Position numbers and translations under genes: made by a program. The notes below the pieces were generated by a model. It had not been told where the DNA came from. It ran no database searches and worked only from the letters and a program-made list of their open reading frames with translations. From contig DVOO01000030.1 in the NCBI GenBank assembly GCA_018713515.1, forward strand, positions 1 through 64,000: DNA of 64,000 bases, given 5' to 3'. Origin of the DNA: Candidatus Scatomonas pullistercoris. Its GTDB lineage: Bacteria > Bacillota > Clostridia > Lachnospirales > Lachnospiraceae. Below are positions 35,248 to 45,294 of the stretch, piece after piece (position 1 is the first letter of the stretch; each line of letters starts with the position of its first letter).

Positions 35248-37263
35248 GTGGCCGTACAGCAGATGAAAAAAATTCATCTCTGCGCATGGAAAAGCAGCCG
35301 CGGGAACATACTGGAAATGCTACAGCGCAGAGGTATTGTGCAGATTGCCAGTCTGAAAGAGGACGGGTATTTTGAGCGCGTGGATGCGGATGCTCTGCGC
35401 AGCCGCTATGAAAAAAAAGCATCTGATACAGAGAAGGTATTGGAATTTTTAAACAGCCGCGTTCCGGAGAAAAAAAGCCTTTTCGCGTCCCTGGAAGGAA
35501 AGAAAGAGATATCCGGGGAAGAGTACCGGCGGGCGGCCGCCCGGGAGCCGGAGCTTTTGAGCCGGGTGGAAGCTCTTCTGGAGGCGGAACAGGAGCTGGA
35601 GCAGATCCGGGTGGAAAAGCTGCGCCTGTCCGCAGAAGGAGAAAGTCTCTGGCCGTGGATGAACCTGGATATTCCTCTGGCCGGGGATGGCACCAGGACC
35701 ACGGCGGTTCTTATCGGCACCCTGCCCGGACAGCGCACCAGGGACGAGGTGATTTCCCTGCTGAAGGCAGAAGATCCGGCATTGGACTGCTTCGAGGCGG
35801 AAGTTCTGGGAAGCGCCTCCGGACAGACCTGCCTCTGCATTCTGTGCTTCAGGAAGGAAAAAGAGGCGCTGGAGGGAGCGCTGCGGAAGCTTGGCTTCGC
35901 AAAGCCGGCCGTCACTTCCGCCCTGGCGCCTGCCGCATATGCGGAAGAACTGGAAAAAGAGAAGAAAAAGCTGGAGGAGAGAGAAGAAAAGATCGGGAAG
36001 CGCCTGGAGGAGCTGGCAGGGCAGAGAGAACAGCTCCGGTTCCTCTCAGATTATTATACTATGCAGGCGGGACGGTACAGGGAGATGAGCCGGCTCCTGC
36101 AGTCTGCCCATGTGTTTTTTCTCTCCGGCTATGTGCCGGCAGATCAGGCCGGAAAACTGAAAGCGGATCTGGAGGATGCGTTTCCCTGCGGGGTAGAGCT
36201 GGAGGATCCGGGAGCAGAGGAAGAAGTCCCGGTGCTCCTTAAAAATAACGGGTTTGCAAAGCCCACAGAAAGCGTAGTGGAATCCTACGGGCTGCCGGGA
36301 AGGGGGGAAATAGACCCCACTGCGGTCATGGCTTTCTTCTATTATTTCTTTTTCGGCATGATGCTCTCGGACGCCGGATACGGGATTGTGATGACTGTGG
36401 GCTGCCTGCTGGCGCGGAAGAAGTTTCCACACATGGAGGAGGGGCTGCGCAGAATGCTGACCATGTTCCTGTACTGCGGGATTTCCACCACTATCTGGGG
36501 CATCCTGTTCGGCGGCTATTTCGGGGATGTGATACCGATCGCGGCGGAAACCTTTTTTCACAGGGAGGTGACAGTTCCGGCCCTGTGGTTCGCGCCGCTG
36601 GACGATCCCATGCGGTTGCTGCTTTTCAGCCTTCTGTTCGGCCTGCTCCATCTGTTCGCGGGGCTGGCGGTTAAGGCATACCTGCTTCTGCGGGAGAGAA
36701 AGTATATGGACTGTGTCTGTGAGGTGGGATTCTGGTACATGCTGCTGACGGGTCTGATCCTCATGCTGCTGCCCAGCAAAATATTCGCCTCCATGGCAGG
36801 GATTTCCCTGGAGTTCCCGGCCTGGCTGAATCTCCTGGCCCAGATTCTGGCTGCGGCTGGAGCGGCAGGGATTGTCCTGATGGCTGGAAGAAAAAGAAAA
36901 AATTTCGGGATCCGGCTGGCGCTTGGAGCCTATGAGCTTTACGGAGTGACCAGCTGGCTGTCGGATCTTCTATCCTATTCCCGTCTGCTGGCTCTGGGAA
37001 TTGCCACGGGTGTTATCGCTTCGGTAATCAACACCATGGCGGCCATGGCCGGCGGAGGGATTCCGGGCGCGGTTGTTTTCACGGTGGTATTCCTGGCCGG
37101 TCATACGCTGAATCTGGCCATTAATCTGCTGGGCGCTTATGTGCACACGAACCGGCTGCAGTATGTGGAATTTTTTGGAAAATTCTATGAGGGAAACGGA
37201 AAGCCTTTCCGCCCGTTTTCAGCAAAGTCCAATAAATATTTTGATGTAAAGGAGGAAAATTAA
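35248..37263 (+). CDS. ntpI: V/A-type ATPase membrane subunit I / a (operon 2)
   Basis: 671-residue stator subunit. About 350 residues of charged helices form the cytoplasmic arm; about seven membrane helices follow, with the core S-D-L-L-S-Y-S-R-L-L-A-L-G-I-A-T-G (bearing a candidate channel Arg) and the C-terminal helix H-T-L-N-L-A-I-N-L-L-G-A-Y-V-H-T-N-R-L-Q-Y. It ends Y-E-G-N-G-K-P-F-R-P-F. GTG 35248 is 7 bases after GGAGG. This form is closer to the E. hirae/archaeal type than the operon 1 stator is, and the change agrees with the different c subunit. Confidence 0.94.
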   Translation: MAVQQMKKIHLCAWKSSRGNILEMLQRRGIVQIASLKEDGYFERVDADALRSRYEKKASDTEKVLEFLNSRVPEKKSLFASLEGKKEISGEEYRRAAAREPELLSRVEALLEAEQELEQIRVEKLRLSAEGESLWPWMNLDIPLAGDGTRTTAVLIGTLPGQRTRDEVISLLKAEDPALDCFEAEVLGSASGQTCLCILCFRKEKEALEGALRKLGFAKPAVTSALAPAAYAEELEKEKKKLEEREEKIGKRLEELAGQREQLRFLSDYYTMQAGRYREMSRLLQSAHVFFLSGYVPADQAGKLKADLEDAFPCGVELEDPGAEEEVPVLLKNNGFAKPTESVVESYGLPGRGEIDPTAVMAFFYYFFFGMMLSDAGYGIVMTVGCLLARKKFPHMEEGLRRMLTMFLYCGISTTIWGILFGGYFGDVIPIAAETFFHREVTVPALWFAPLDDPMRLLLFSLLFGLLHLFAGLAVKAYLLLRERKYMDCVCEVGFWYMLLTGLILMLLPSKIFASMAGISLEFPAWLNLLAQILAAAGAAGIVLMAGRKRKNFGIRLALGAYELYGVTSWLSDLLSYSRLLALGIATGVIASVINTMAAMAGGGIPGAVVFTVVFLAGHTLNLAINLLGAYVHTNRLQYVEFFGKFYEGNGKPFRPFSAKSNKYFDVKEEN

Positions 37264-37737
<474 letters not shown>

Positions 37738-37761
37738 TTCCCGGAAGGGAGGAGATGACAG

Positions 37762-38388
37762 ATGACCGGATTGGAAAAAATGATCAGGCAGATAGAGGAA
37801 GAGGCAGAGAATACCGCCGCCTCGATCATCCGGGAGGCAGAAGAGGAGGCAGCGGCCCTGTGCCGGGAGGCAGAGCAGAGCTGCGCCCGGATCCGGAAGG
37901 AGGCGGAAGAGGAGGGGCAGGCGCGGGCAGAGGAGATTCTTCGGAAAGCCTGCTCCGGAGCGGGAATGGAAGACCGGAAGAGGGAACTGCAGCTGAAGCA
38001 GGAGTTGCTTTGCGAGACCATGGAGAGAGCCCTCCGGATGCTGCAGGAGCTGGAGGATGACAGGTATTTTGCCCTTCTTCTGCACATGGTGCCCCGGTAT
38101 ATCCGGAAAGAAGAGGGGGAGCTTCTGCTGTCCCCGGAGGACCGGAAGCGGGTTCCGGAAGATTTTGAGGAGAAGCTGCGGGAGCTGGCGTCTTCCGGAG
38201 GAGGAAGCCTGAAGCTTTCCGGGGAAAGCGGCGGGATCGAGGGAGGCTTCCTGCTCCGCTACGGAGGAATAGAAGAAAACTGCTCCTTTGCAGCCATTTT
38301 CCAGGCGGAGCAGGAGAGGATTAAGGATGAACTGCAGCGGCTGCTGTTTCAGGGCACAGAGCCGGGGAGGAAGCTGCATGAAGAATGA
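37762..38388 (+). CDS. ntpE: V/A-type ATPase peripheral stalk subunit E (operon 2)
   Basis: 208-residue stalk subunit: a long Glu/Arg/Ala-rich N-terminal helix with E-A-E-E-E-A heptads and a globular C-terminal part (E-D-R-K-R-V-P-E-D-F onward, then G-G-F-L-L-R-Y-G-G-I-E-E-N-C-S-F). It pairs with the H/G subunit. The gene overlaps subunit C by 11 bases. GGGAGG lies before the ATG. Confidence 0.87.
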   Translation: MTGLEKMIRQIEEEAENTAASIIREAEEEAAALCREAEQSCARIRKEAEEEGQARAEEILRKACSGAGMEDRKRELQLKQELLCETMERALRMLQELEDDRYFALLLHMVPRYIRKEEGELLLSPEDRKRVPEDFEEKLRELASSGGGSLKLSGESGGIEGGFLLRYGGIEENCSFAAIFQAEQERIKDELQRLLFQGTEPGRKLHEE

Positions 38389-39352
38389 TTATACTTATGC
38401 GGTGGCCCGGATACGGGTCCGGGAGCAGGAGCTTTTGAGCCGGGCGGATATAGAGCAGCTCCGGGCGGTCAGAGAAGCGGAGGATATTCTGCGCTTCCTG
38501 GCGGAAAGAGGCTGGGGAGACGGGAGCGGCAAACAGCGTGCGGAGGAGCTTCTGGCCTGGGAAACAAGGAAATCCTGGGCGCTTATGGAGGAACTCCTGG
38601 AGGATGTCTCTGTGCTTTCGGTTCTGCGGATTCCCGCAGACTACCATAATCTGAAGGCGGCAGTAAAGCTGTGCTATACGAAGGCGGAGATTGCCCCGGA
38701 GCGGCTGTTTGAGGAGGGCGGAAATCTGGATCCGGCGCTGCTGCAAAAATGCGCGGAGGAAAGGGAGTTTCATTCCCTGCCGGAACCTATGGCCCGGGCG
38801 GCCGCGGAGGCTTCGGACGCTCTGCTGCATACCGGGGACGGACAGATCTGTGACCGGATTCTGGACCGGGCATCGCTGGAGGCGGTGTACGAGGCGGGAC
38901 GGGCATCCCGCGAACCGGTGCTGAAGGCGTACGCGGCACTTGCGGCTGCTGCTGCGGATATCCGGATTGCGGCCCGTTGCGGCCGCTGCGGAAAGTCTCT
39001 GGAATTTCTTATCAGCGCGCTGGCGCCCCTGGAAGAACTGCAGGCGGAAGGCCTGGCCCGATCCGCCCTGGAGGGGGAGGAAGCCCTGGCGGAATATCTG
39101 GTTTCTGCCGGCTTCGGAGCCGCCGCGGAGGCCCTTCTGGTTTCAGACGCGGCCTTTGAAAAGTGGTACCGGGATCAGATTATCCGGCTGATCCGTCCGC
39201 AGAAGGCGAATCCATTTACCGCAGGTCCCCTGGCGGCCTACCTGCTGGCCAGGGAACAGGAGATATGGTCTGTGCGGATGATCCTGACGGTAAAGCAGAA
39301 CGGGCTGCCGGAGGAGCTTCTTCAGGAAAGGCTGGGTGAGATGTATGTATAA
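38378..39352 (+). CDS. ntpC: V/A-type ATPase subunit C (operon 2)
   Basis: 324-residue helical cap of the rotor ring. It opens with Y-T-Y-A-V-A-R-I-R-V-R-E, like other C subunits, and carries the P-A-D-Y-H-N-L-K-A-A-V-K segment well known in the family. ATG 38378 lies inside the end of subunit E, preceded by GGAGG. Translation is probably coupled. The Ala-rich composition follows the high GC of this operon. Confidence 0.9.
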   Translation: MKNDYTYAVARIRVREQELLSRADIEQLRAVREAEDILRFLAERGWGDGSGKQRAEELLAWETRKSWALMEELLEDVSVLSVLRIPADYHNLKAAVKLCYTKAEIAPERLFEEGGNLDPALLQKCAEEREFHSLPEPMARAAAEASDALLHTGDGQICDRILDRASLEAVYEAGRASREPVLKAYAALAAAAADIRIAARCGRCGKSLEFLISALAPLEELQAEGLARSALEGEEALAEYLVSAGFGAAAEALLVSDAAFEKWYRDQIIRLIRPQKANPFTAGPLAAYLLAREQEIWSVRMILTVKQNGLPEELLQERLGEMYV

Positions 39353-39662
39353 GATTGCAGTGCTGGGAGATTATGACAGCATTTACGGATATGCGGCCCT
39401 GGGGCTTTCTATCTTTCCGGCCGGGAGCAGGGAGCGCGGAGCGGAGCTGTTTGGGCAGCTGACCGCCGGAGAGTACGGCATTATTTATATTACAGAAGCC
39501 ATGGCCGGGATGCTGGAGGAGGAAATTGAAAGCTGCAGCGGCCGCATGTATCCGGCGGTGATCCGGATTCCCGGAATATCGGGAAATACGGGGGAAGGCA
39601 TGGCCCAGGTGAGAAAGTTTGTAGAGCGCGCTGTGGGCTCTGATATTTTATCGGACGATTAA
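39345..39662 (+). CDS. ntpG: V/A-type ATPase central shaft subunit F (operon 2)
   Basis: 105-residue soluble shaft subunit with Y-K-I-A-V-L-G-D-Y-D-S-I at its start, I-I-Y-I-T-E in the middle and P-A-V-I-R-I-P-G near the end, the standard F pattern. ATG 39345 overlaps subunit C by 8 bases. Its place after C matches Enterococcus ntpG. Confidence 0.9.
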   Translation: MYKIAVLGDYDSIYGYAALGLSIFPAGSRERGAELFGQLTAGEYGIIYITEAMAGMLEEEIESCSGRMYPAVIRIPGISGNTGEGMAQVRKFVERAVGSDILSDD

Positions 39663-39680
39663 GTCAGAAAGAGGCAGGTG

Positions 39681-41459
39681 ATGGAAAAAATGAGCACAGG
39701 AACCATCAGGAAGGTGGCGGGGCCTTTGGTGATTGCCGAGGGAATGCGGGACGCGGCCATGTATGATGTGGTCCGCGTGGCGCGGCAGAGGCTGATCGGC
39801 GAGATTATAGAGATGCACGGGGACCGGGCCTCCATCCAGGTATATGAAGAGACAGCGGGGCTGGGACCGGGGGAGCCGGTGGAATCCACCGGGATGCCTC
39901 TGAGCGTGGAACTGGGGCCGGGCCTGATCAAGAGTATATATGACGGAATCCAGAGACCGCTGGATGAGATCCGGAGAATCACGGGGAGCAATCGGCTGAC
40001 GAGAGGCGTGGAAGTCCCCTCTCTGCGGCGGGATGTAAAATGGCATTTTGTCCCCTCCGTGAAAGCCGGGGAGGAAGTGGAAGAGGGAGATATCATCGGC
40101 ACCGTGCGGGAGACGCCGGTGGTTCTCCACAAAATCATGGTTCCCCGGGGCGCAGGCGGGCGGATTGTCTCCATTGAAGAGGGGGATTTTACAGTCGAAG
40201 AGACGGTGGCGGAAGTGGACACGGGAGAGGAGCGGCGGAGCCTTACACTGATGCAGAAGTGGCCGGTCCGGAACGGACGGCCTTACCGGGAGAAACTTTC
40301 GCCGTCCATGCCTCTGATCACCGGACAGAGAGTTATCGATACACTGTTCCCTCTGGCCAAGGGCGGCGTGGCTGCGGTGCCCGGCCCCTTCGGCTCCGGA
40401 AAAACCGTGATTCAGCACCAGCTGGCCAAGTGGGCGGAAACGGACATTGTAGTGTATATCGGCTGCGGCGAGCGGGGCAATGAGATGACGGATGTGCTGA
40501 ACGAATTTCCGGAACTGAAGGATCCCCGCAGCGGCTATTCGCTGATGGAGCGTACGGTGCTGATTGCCAATACCTCCGATATGCCGGTGGCGGCCCGGGA
40601 GGCATCCATATATACGGGTATTACCATTGCGGAATATTTCAGAGATATGGGGTATTCGGTGGCCCTGATGGCGGATTCCACATCCAGGTGGGCGGAGGCT
40701 CTCCGGGAGATGTCAGGCCGCCTGCAGGAAATGCCCGGAGAGGAAGGATACCCGGCCTATCTGGGGAGCAGGCTGGCGCAGTTTTATGAGAGGGCGGGCC
40801 GCGTCATTTCCCTGGGAAAGGAGGGGAGAGAGGGGACGCTTTCTGTGATTGGAGCTGTTTCGCCTCCGGGCGGGGATATCTCGGAACCGGTTTCCCAGGC
40901 GACGCTGCGGATCGTCAAGGTGTTCTGGGGTCTGGATTCCTCCCTTGCTTATAAGAGACATTTTCCGGCTGTCAACTGGCTGACCAGTTATTCTCTGTAT
41001 ACAGATAACCTGTCCGGATGGTTTAAAAGTCAGGTTCACGAAGACTGGATGGACTGCCGCGGGCGCATCCTGCGGCTGCTCCAGGAAGAAGCGGAACTGC
41101 AGGAGATTGTACAGCTGGTGGGCATGGACGCGCTTTCCGCGCCGGACCGCCTGAAGCTGGAAGCGGCCCGGTCCGTCCGGGAAGATTTTCTGCATCAGAA
41201 TTCCTTCCATGAGGTGGACACGTATACGCCCCTGGAAAAACAGTACCGGATGATGAAGCTGGTGCTCCTGTACTATGAAAGCTGCGCGGAGGCTCTGCAG
41301 CGGGGAGCGGAGGTGGAAAAGCTGGAGAGACTTCCGGTCAGGGAGCAGATCGGCCGTTTTAAATACGTCCGGAATGAGGAGACCGAACGTGTGTATGAAG
41401 AAATCCGAAGACAGCTTGAGAAGGAGCTGGAGCAGCTTACCGCAAAGGAGGTCGTATAG
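39681..41459 (+). CDS. ntpA: V/A-type ATPase catalytic subunit A (operon 2)
   Basis: 592-residue catalytic subunit with the standard Walker A G-P-F-G-S-G-K-T near residue 235, then [18 protein letters not shown] and [18 protein letters not shown] at 39671-39674 is well placed for ATG 39681; GTG 39678 and ATG 39690 are alternatives. It is followed after one base by subunit B. It is a clear paralogue of the operon 1 copy but not a recent duplicate, with differences throughout. Confidence 0.96.
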   Translation: MEKMSTGTIRKVAGPLVIAEGMRDAAMYDVVRVARQRLIGEIIEMHGDRASIQVYEETAGLGPGEPVESTGMPLSVELGPGLIKSIYDGIQRPLDEIRRITGSNRLTRGVEVPSLRRDVKWHFVPSVKAGEEVEEGDIIGTVRETPVVLHKIMVPRGAGGRIVSIEEGDFTVEETVAEVDTGEERRSLTLMQKWPVRNGRPYREKLSPSMPLITGQRVIDTLFPLAKGGVAAVPGPFGSGKTVIQHQLAKWAETDIVVYIGCGERGNEMTDVLNEFPELKDPRSGYSLMERTVLIANTSDMPVAAREASIYTGITIAEYFRDMGYSVALMADSTSRWAEALREMSGRLQEMPGEEGYPAYLGSRLAQFYERAGRVISLGKEGREGTLSVIGAVSPPGGDISEPVSQATLRIVKVFWGLDSSLAYKRHFPAVNWLTSYSLYTDNLSGWFKSQVHEDWMDCRGRILRLLQEEAELQEIVQLVGMDALSAPDRLKLEAARSVREDFLHQNSFHEVDTYTPLEKQYRMMKLVLLYYESCAEALQRGAEVEKLERLPVREQIGRFKYVRNEETERVYEEIRRQLEKELEQLTAKEVV

Positions 41460-41460
41460 C

Positions 41461-42843
41461 ATGCCGAGGGAATACAGAACGATTCAGGAAGTGGCCGGAC
41501 CTCTGATGATGGTCTCCGGCGTGGAACAGGTGGCTTACGATGAACTGGGAGAAATCCTGCTGGCCAACGGGGAGACACGGCGCTGCAGAGTGCTGGAAAT
41601 TGACGGGAGCCATGCGGTGGTGCAGCTTTTTGAGAACTCCGCGGGCATCAATCTGTCCAACAGCAGGGTGCGTTTTCTGGGACACAGCATGGAACTGGGA
41701 GTCTCGGAGGACATGACGGGCAGGGTTTTTGACGGGCTGGGCCGTCCGCTGGACGGAGGGCCGGAGATCCTGCCGGAAATGCGCATGGATATTAACGGCA
41801 CAGCCATGAATCCTGCAGCCAGGAGCTATCCCCAGGAATTTATTCAGACAGGGATCTCGGCCATTGACGGGCTGAATACCCTGGTCCGGGGGCAGAAGCT
41901 TCCTATCTTTTCGGCCAGCGGTCTGCCCCATGCCCGCCTTGCGGCGCAGATTGCCCGGCAGGCCAGGGTTCGCGGAACGGAGGAACCTTTCGCGGTAGTC
42001 TTCGCGGCCATGGGCATTACTTTTGAGGAGGCAGACTTTTTTATCCAGAGCTTCCGCGAGACAGGGGCTCTGGAGCGGACAGTGCTTTTCATTAATCTGG
42101 CTGATGATCCGGCTGTGGAACGAATATCCACGCCGCGGATGGCGCTTACGGCGGCGGAATATCTGGCATTTGAAAAAGATATGCACGTGCTGGTGATCCT
42201 GACGGATATCACCAACTATGCCGATGCACTGCGGGAAATTTCCGCAGCGAGAAAGGAGGTTCCGGGCCGCCGGGGCTATCCGGGATACATGTATACAGAT
42301 CTGGCCAATCTGTACGAGAGGGCCGGAAGACAGAAGGGAAAGAAGGGATCTATCACCATGATTCCCATTCTCACCATGCCCGAGGACGACAAGACCCATC
42401 CTATTCCGGATCTGACCGGTTACATTACAGAGGGACAGATTATCTTGAGCCGCGAGCTCTACCGGAAGAATGTGGAACCGCCCATTGATGTGCTGCCCAG
42501 CCTCTCCCGGCTGAAGGATAAGGGGATCGGTGAAGGGAAGACCCGGGAGGATCACGCCAATACCATGAACCAGCTCTTTTCCGCTTATGCCAGGGGCAAG
42601 GAGGCCAAGGAACTGATGGTGGTTCTGGGGGAGGCAGCTCTGACGGAGATGGACCGGCAGTACGCGGACTTTGCGGATGCCTTTGAAGAGCAGTACGTTT
42701 CTCAGGGCTATGCGGCCAACCGAAGCATTGAGGAGACCCTGGATCTGGGATGGAAGCTCCTATCACGTCTGCCGCGGGCAGAACTGAAGCGGATCGACGA
42801 CCGGTTCCTGGATCAGTATTACGGAAAACAGGAGGAGGGATGA
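41461..42843 (+). CDS. ntpB: V/A-type ATPase subunit B (operon 2)
   Basis: 460-residue non-catalytic head subunit: [19 protein letters not shown] around residue 140, [21 protein letters not shown] and L-D-Q-Y-Y-G-K-Q at the end. AAAGGAGG lies before the ATG. The frame is open upstream within subunit A but that part is antisense-like and not used. It lacks the acidic tail of the operon 1 copy. Confidence 0.96.
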   Translation: MPREYRTIQEVAGPLMMVSGVEQVAYDELGEILLANGETRRCRVLEIDGSHAVVQLFENSAGINLSNSRVRFLGHSMELGVSEDMTGRVFDGLGRPLDGGPEILPEMRMDINGTAMNPAARSYPQEFIQTGISAIDGLNTLVRGQKLPIFSASGLPHARLAAQIARQARVRGTEEPFAVVFAAMGITFEEADFFIQSFRETGALERTVLFINLADDPAVERISTPRMALTAAEYLAFEKDMHVLVILTDITNYADALREISAARKEVPGRRGYPGYMYTDLANLYERAGRQKGKKGSITMIPILTMPEDDKTHPIPDLTGYITEGQIILSRELYRKNVEPPIDVLPSLSRLKDKGIGEGKTREDHANTMNQLFSAYARGKEAKELMVVLGEAALTEMDRQYADFADAFEEQYVSQGYAANRSIEETLDLGWKLLSRLPRAELKRIDDRFLDQYYGKQEEG

Positions 42844-42846
42844 CCC

Positions 42847-43509
42847 ATGACGTCTGCCCATGTAAATCCGACGCGGATGGAGCTGACGCGCCAGAAAAAA
42901 AGGCTGGCCACGGCCACCCGGGGGCACAAGCTTCTGAAGGATAAGCGGGACGAGCTGATGCGCCGGTTTATGGAGCTGGTGAGAGAAAACAAGCGTCTGC
43001 GGGAAAAAGTAGAAGCAGGGATCCTGGCGGCCAATAAAAATTTTGCCCTGGCCCGTGCTTCCTCCTCCGATCAGGTGCTGAACACGGCGCTGCTGGCCCC
43101 GAAGCAGGCCGTATATCTGGAAGCGCGGCCGCAGAATGTAATGAGTGTGGAGATCCCGGCGTTTCAGGTGAAAACCAGGACAGCTGATACCGGTGATATT
43201 TACAGCTACGGCTTTGCCTATACTTCCGGGGAGCTGGACAGCGCGGTGCGGGAACTGTCCGGCCTGCTGCCGGATATGCTCCGGCTGGCGGAAACAGAGA
43301 AAGCCTGTCAGCTTTTGGCGGCGGAGATTGAGAAAACACGGCGCCGCGTTAACGCCCTGGAGCATGTGATGATTCCAGATGCCCGGGAGAAGATCCGGTA
43401 TATTTCCATGAAGCTGGATGAGAATGAGCGAAGTACGCAGATCCGCCTTATGAAGGTGAAGGATCTGATGCTGGAGGAGACAAGACAGGAGAGATTAAAG
43501 GAGCAGTAA
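42847..43509 (+). CDS. ntpD: V/A-type ATPase central shaft subunit D (operon 2)
   Basis: 220-residue helical shaft subunit: P-T-R-M-E-L-T-R-Q-K-K-R-L at the start, the K-R-D-E-L-M-R-R-F segment and the late E-K-T-R-R-R-V-N-A-L-E-H-V-M-I-P helix that is typical of D subunits. It starts 3 bases after subunit B and is the last gene of operon 2; a strong terminator follows. Confidence 0.95.
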   Translation: MTSAHVNPTRMELTRQKKRLATATRGHKLLKDKRDELMRRFMELVRENKRLREKVEAGILAANKNFALARASSSDQVLNTALLAPKQAVYLEARPQNVMSVEIPAFQVKTRTADTGDIYSYGFAYTSGELDSAVRELSGLLPDMLRLAETEKACQLLAAEIEKTRRRVNALEHVMIPDAREKIRYISMKLDENERSTQIRLMKVKDLMLEETRQERLKEQ

Positions 43510-43513
43510 AAGG

Positions 43514-43553
43514 CAGGACGCCCCGGGAAAGGGGCGTCCTGTTCCTGTTTTTG
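43514..43553 (+). terminator. terminator of V-ATPase operon 2
   Basis: CAGGACGCCCC pairs perfectly with GGGGCGTCCTG around GGGAAA; the tail TTCCTGTTTTT follows. Confidence 0.88.
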
Positions 43554-43578
43554 GAAATGAAAATGCATAAAAAAGGTG

Positions 43579-43607
43579 TTGACAAACATTATTAACAGTG
43601 CTAGAAT
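43579..43607 (+). promoter_or_regulatory. promoter of the SleB-type hydrolase gene
   Basis: TTGACA at 43579-43584, 17-base spacer, TAGAAT at 43602-43607. The leader of about 95 bases starts near 43614. Confidence 0.82.
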
Positions 43608-43613
43608 CACTCC

Positions 43614-43644
43614 GTAATAATTTTTAACAAATATGTAATAATTT
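43614..43644 (+). repeat. direct repeat GTAATAATTT in the hydrolase leader
   Basis: GTAATAATTT is at 43614-43623 and again at 43635-43644, 21 bases apart (two helical turns), at and just after the predicted start of transcription. The pair is flanked by CTCCG and CGGAG, which can close a long hairpin. Confidence 0.5.
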
Positions 43645-43667
43645 CGGAGGGCAAAAAAGATCTGGCT

Positions 43668-43695
43668 TTCCGGCCGGCGTCAGGAGATGCCGGAA
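43668..43695 (+). promoter_or_regulatory. hairpin just before the ribosome site
   Basis: TTCCGGC (43668-43674) pairs with GCCGGAA (43689-43695), immediately upstream of the GGAGG site at 43699-43703. It could tune access of the ribosome or protect the mRNA. Confidence 0.4.
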
Positions 43696-43709
43696 GAATG
43701 GAGGTATGT

Positions 43710-44768
43710 ATGAAACGCAGATCGAAGAATGCAGCAGTAGTCGGAGGCGCTGTAGCGCTGAGTCTGATGATGGCAGCACCGGTTTATGCAGCAACAGAAA
43801 ATAGTACAGAAAGTACGAAGGCAGACAGCCGCGGGACGGCGGCACAGGCAGCGGATGAAATCACAGTGATGGATACAGAAGCCTGGGCGGACAAAGCTGC
43901 CGCCAATGTACAGACGTATGGAAATATCAGAACAGCGGCTTCCGAGGACGCCGGGATCGCGGGTGTGATCCTGCCGGGCTGTGAAGCGGAGGTTCTGGGA
44001 ACAGAGGGAGACTGGACCCATATCCGGTCCGGCAGCATCGAGGGCTATATCCGCACGGATCTGCTGGTATTCGGTGAAGAGGCCAGAGTACATTACAAGA
44101 ATGTGTACGGCTTTGACGGAACCGTTACGGCGGATGTGCTGAATGTCCGCGCGGAGGCTACTACAGAAAGTAAGGTTCTGGATCAGGAAACAGAGGGTGA
44201 AACCGTGAAGATCCTGGAGGAGTCCGACGGCTGGTACAAGATTGACCATAACGGAGAAGAAGCGTATCTGTTCGCGGAGTACGTGGATCTGGGAGAGCTT
44301 TCCCATCAGGCCATGACGGAGGAGGAATATCAGCAGAAGCTGGCTGAGGAAGAAGCGGCCCGTCAGGCGGCGGAGGCCGCGGCCCAGGCGGAAGCGGCTG
44401 CCCAGGCTGTGTCATCCAGCCGGAGCGTATCTGTAAGCAGCAGCGAGCTGGATCTTCTGGCAGCGCTGATCCAGTGTGAGGCCGGCGGCGAGAGCCGTAC
44501 CGGAAAGGTTGCCGTGGGAGCGGTTGTGCTGAACCGCGTGGCCAGCGGCTCCTTCCCCAACAGCATCACCGAGGTGATTTACCAGAGCGGACAGTTTACA
44601 CCGGCCTATTCCGGAGCTCTATCCAGCGTACTGGCTTCCGGAGCCAGAAGCGACTGCTATGAAGCCGCCCAGGCCGCCCTCAACGGCGAGAATCCGGTGG
44701 GAGGCTGCCTGTACTTCAACAGCGGCTACGGCCAGGGCATTCAGATTGGATACCAGCACTTTTATTAA
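43710..44768 (+). CDS. secreted cell wall hydrolase with SH3-like domains, SleB family
   Basis: 352 residues. Signal peptide of about 27 residues ends A-P-V-Y-A. Two bacterial SH3-like repeats follow (about 60-115 and 130-185; each has a W-T-H-I or W-Y-K-I strand and a G-Y-I/A-Y-L strand), then a Glu/Ala-rich linker and a C-terminal hydrolase domain with A-A-L-I-Q-C-E-A-G-G-E-S (catalytic Glu), A-V-G-A-V-V-L-N-R-V and Q-F-T-P-A-Y-S-G. The family includes the spore cortex lytic enzyme SleB and vegetative relatives. ATG 43710 is chosen over 43698 because of its GGAGG. Confidence 0.9.
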   Translation: MKRRSKNAAVVGGAVALSLMMAAPVYAATENSTESTKADSRGTAAQAADEITVMDTEAWADKAAANVQTYGNIRTAASEDAGIAGVILPGCEAEVLGTEGDWTHIRSGSIEGYIRTDLLVFGEEARVHYKNVYGFDGTVTADVLNVRAEATTESKVLDQETEGETVKILEESDGWYKIDHNGEEAYLFAEYVDLGELSHQAMTEEEYQQKLAEEEAARQAAEAAAQAEAAAQAVSSSRSVSVSSSELDLLAALIQCEAGGESRTGKVAVGAVVLNRVASGSFPNSITEVIYQSGQFTPAYSGALSSVLASGARSDCYEAAQAALNGENPVGGCLYFNSGYGQGIQIGYQHFY

Positions 44769-44803
44769 TAAGTAAGTCCTGAAAAATACCAGGGCGATCC
44801 CGG

Positions 44804-44850
44804 GCATCCCTGCCGGTCAGAAAAACCGGCGGGGATGCTTTTATAATTTT
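44804..44850 (+). terminator. terminator of the SleB-type gene
   Basis: GCATCCCTGCCGGT pairs with ACCGGCGGGGATGC (one T-G pair), followed by TTTTATAATTTTT. Confidence 0.88.
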
Positions 44851-44890
44851 TCAGCGGGCAGCTGTCTGCGGTTTCAGAGAGGTTTTGACG

Positions 44891-45060
44891 CAATAGAAAA
44901 GAGAGAAACTGAACACGTCCGTTCCGGAACGTCTCTGACTCATCAGTTTCCCTCTTCGATATATATTTTCGCATCACCATCCTCCGGTGCCTGCGTGGGC
45001 TCGGCCCTGAACCGGGAATCTCTTAACGGGATGGAAACCATCTTTCCTTTCCCCTGTCCC
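44891..45060 (-). ncRNA. candidate structured RNA of unknown class
   Basis: The 526-base gap before nfeD has no believable gene but is rich in nested pairing. Seen from the minus strand: CCATCC (45034-45029) pairs with GGATGG (44982-44977), inside it CCGGT (45015-45011) pairs with ACCGG (44988-44984), and inside that GGGC pairs with GCCC around a CGA loop (45007-44997). An upstream GATGG can pair with the same CCATC, giving an alternative hairpin. The strand ends in a 12-bp stem (44954-44943 with 44912-44901) followed by CTCTTTTCTATT, a terminator pattern. A weak CTGACA/TATTTA promoter lies at 45095-45066. No minus-strand gene follows, so it would be free-standing. It matches no class I can name. 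Strand and ends are uncertain. Confidence 0.45.
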
Positions 45061-45065
45061 GAATA

Positions 45066-45095
45066 TAAATAAAGTGTACCGCCGAAATGTGTCAG
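45066..45095 (-). promoter_or_regulatory. weak promoter candidate for the structured RNA
   Basis: On the minus strand CTGACA (45095-45090) and TATTTA (45071-45066), 18-base spacer. Both hexamers deviate from consensus. Confidence 0.3.
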
Positions 45096-45206
45096 GAATT
45101 TGTCCGTTCTGCAAAAACTCTCCGAAAAAAATCTTAAATATCTTTAAACTCCCTGAACATACTATTTCTGAGAACCGGAGTCTTTCAGCCCCCATGGACA
45201 AATGGA

Positions 45207-45235
45207 TTGTGTTTTGAAATAAAATATAGTATGAT
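45207..45235 (+). promoter_or_regulatory. promoter of nfeD-SPFH
   Basis: TTGTGT at 45207-45212 and TATGAT at 45230-45235 with a 17-base spacer; the leader is about 53 bases. Confidence 0.6.
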
Positions 45236-45294
45236 AAAGCCGTATAAGCAATTTTGTTTTCCGGCTGTTTCCGGGAACAAAGAAGGGAGAAAGT

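Noticed and set aside
44935-44960. Hammerhead-ribozyme-like CTGATGAG next to GAAAC on the minus strand
   Set aside because: GAAA lies directly against CTGATGA with no stem between, and no cleavage-site arm can be built, so the core of a hammerhead is not formed.
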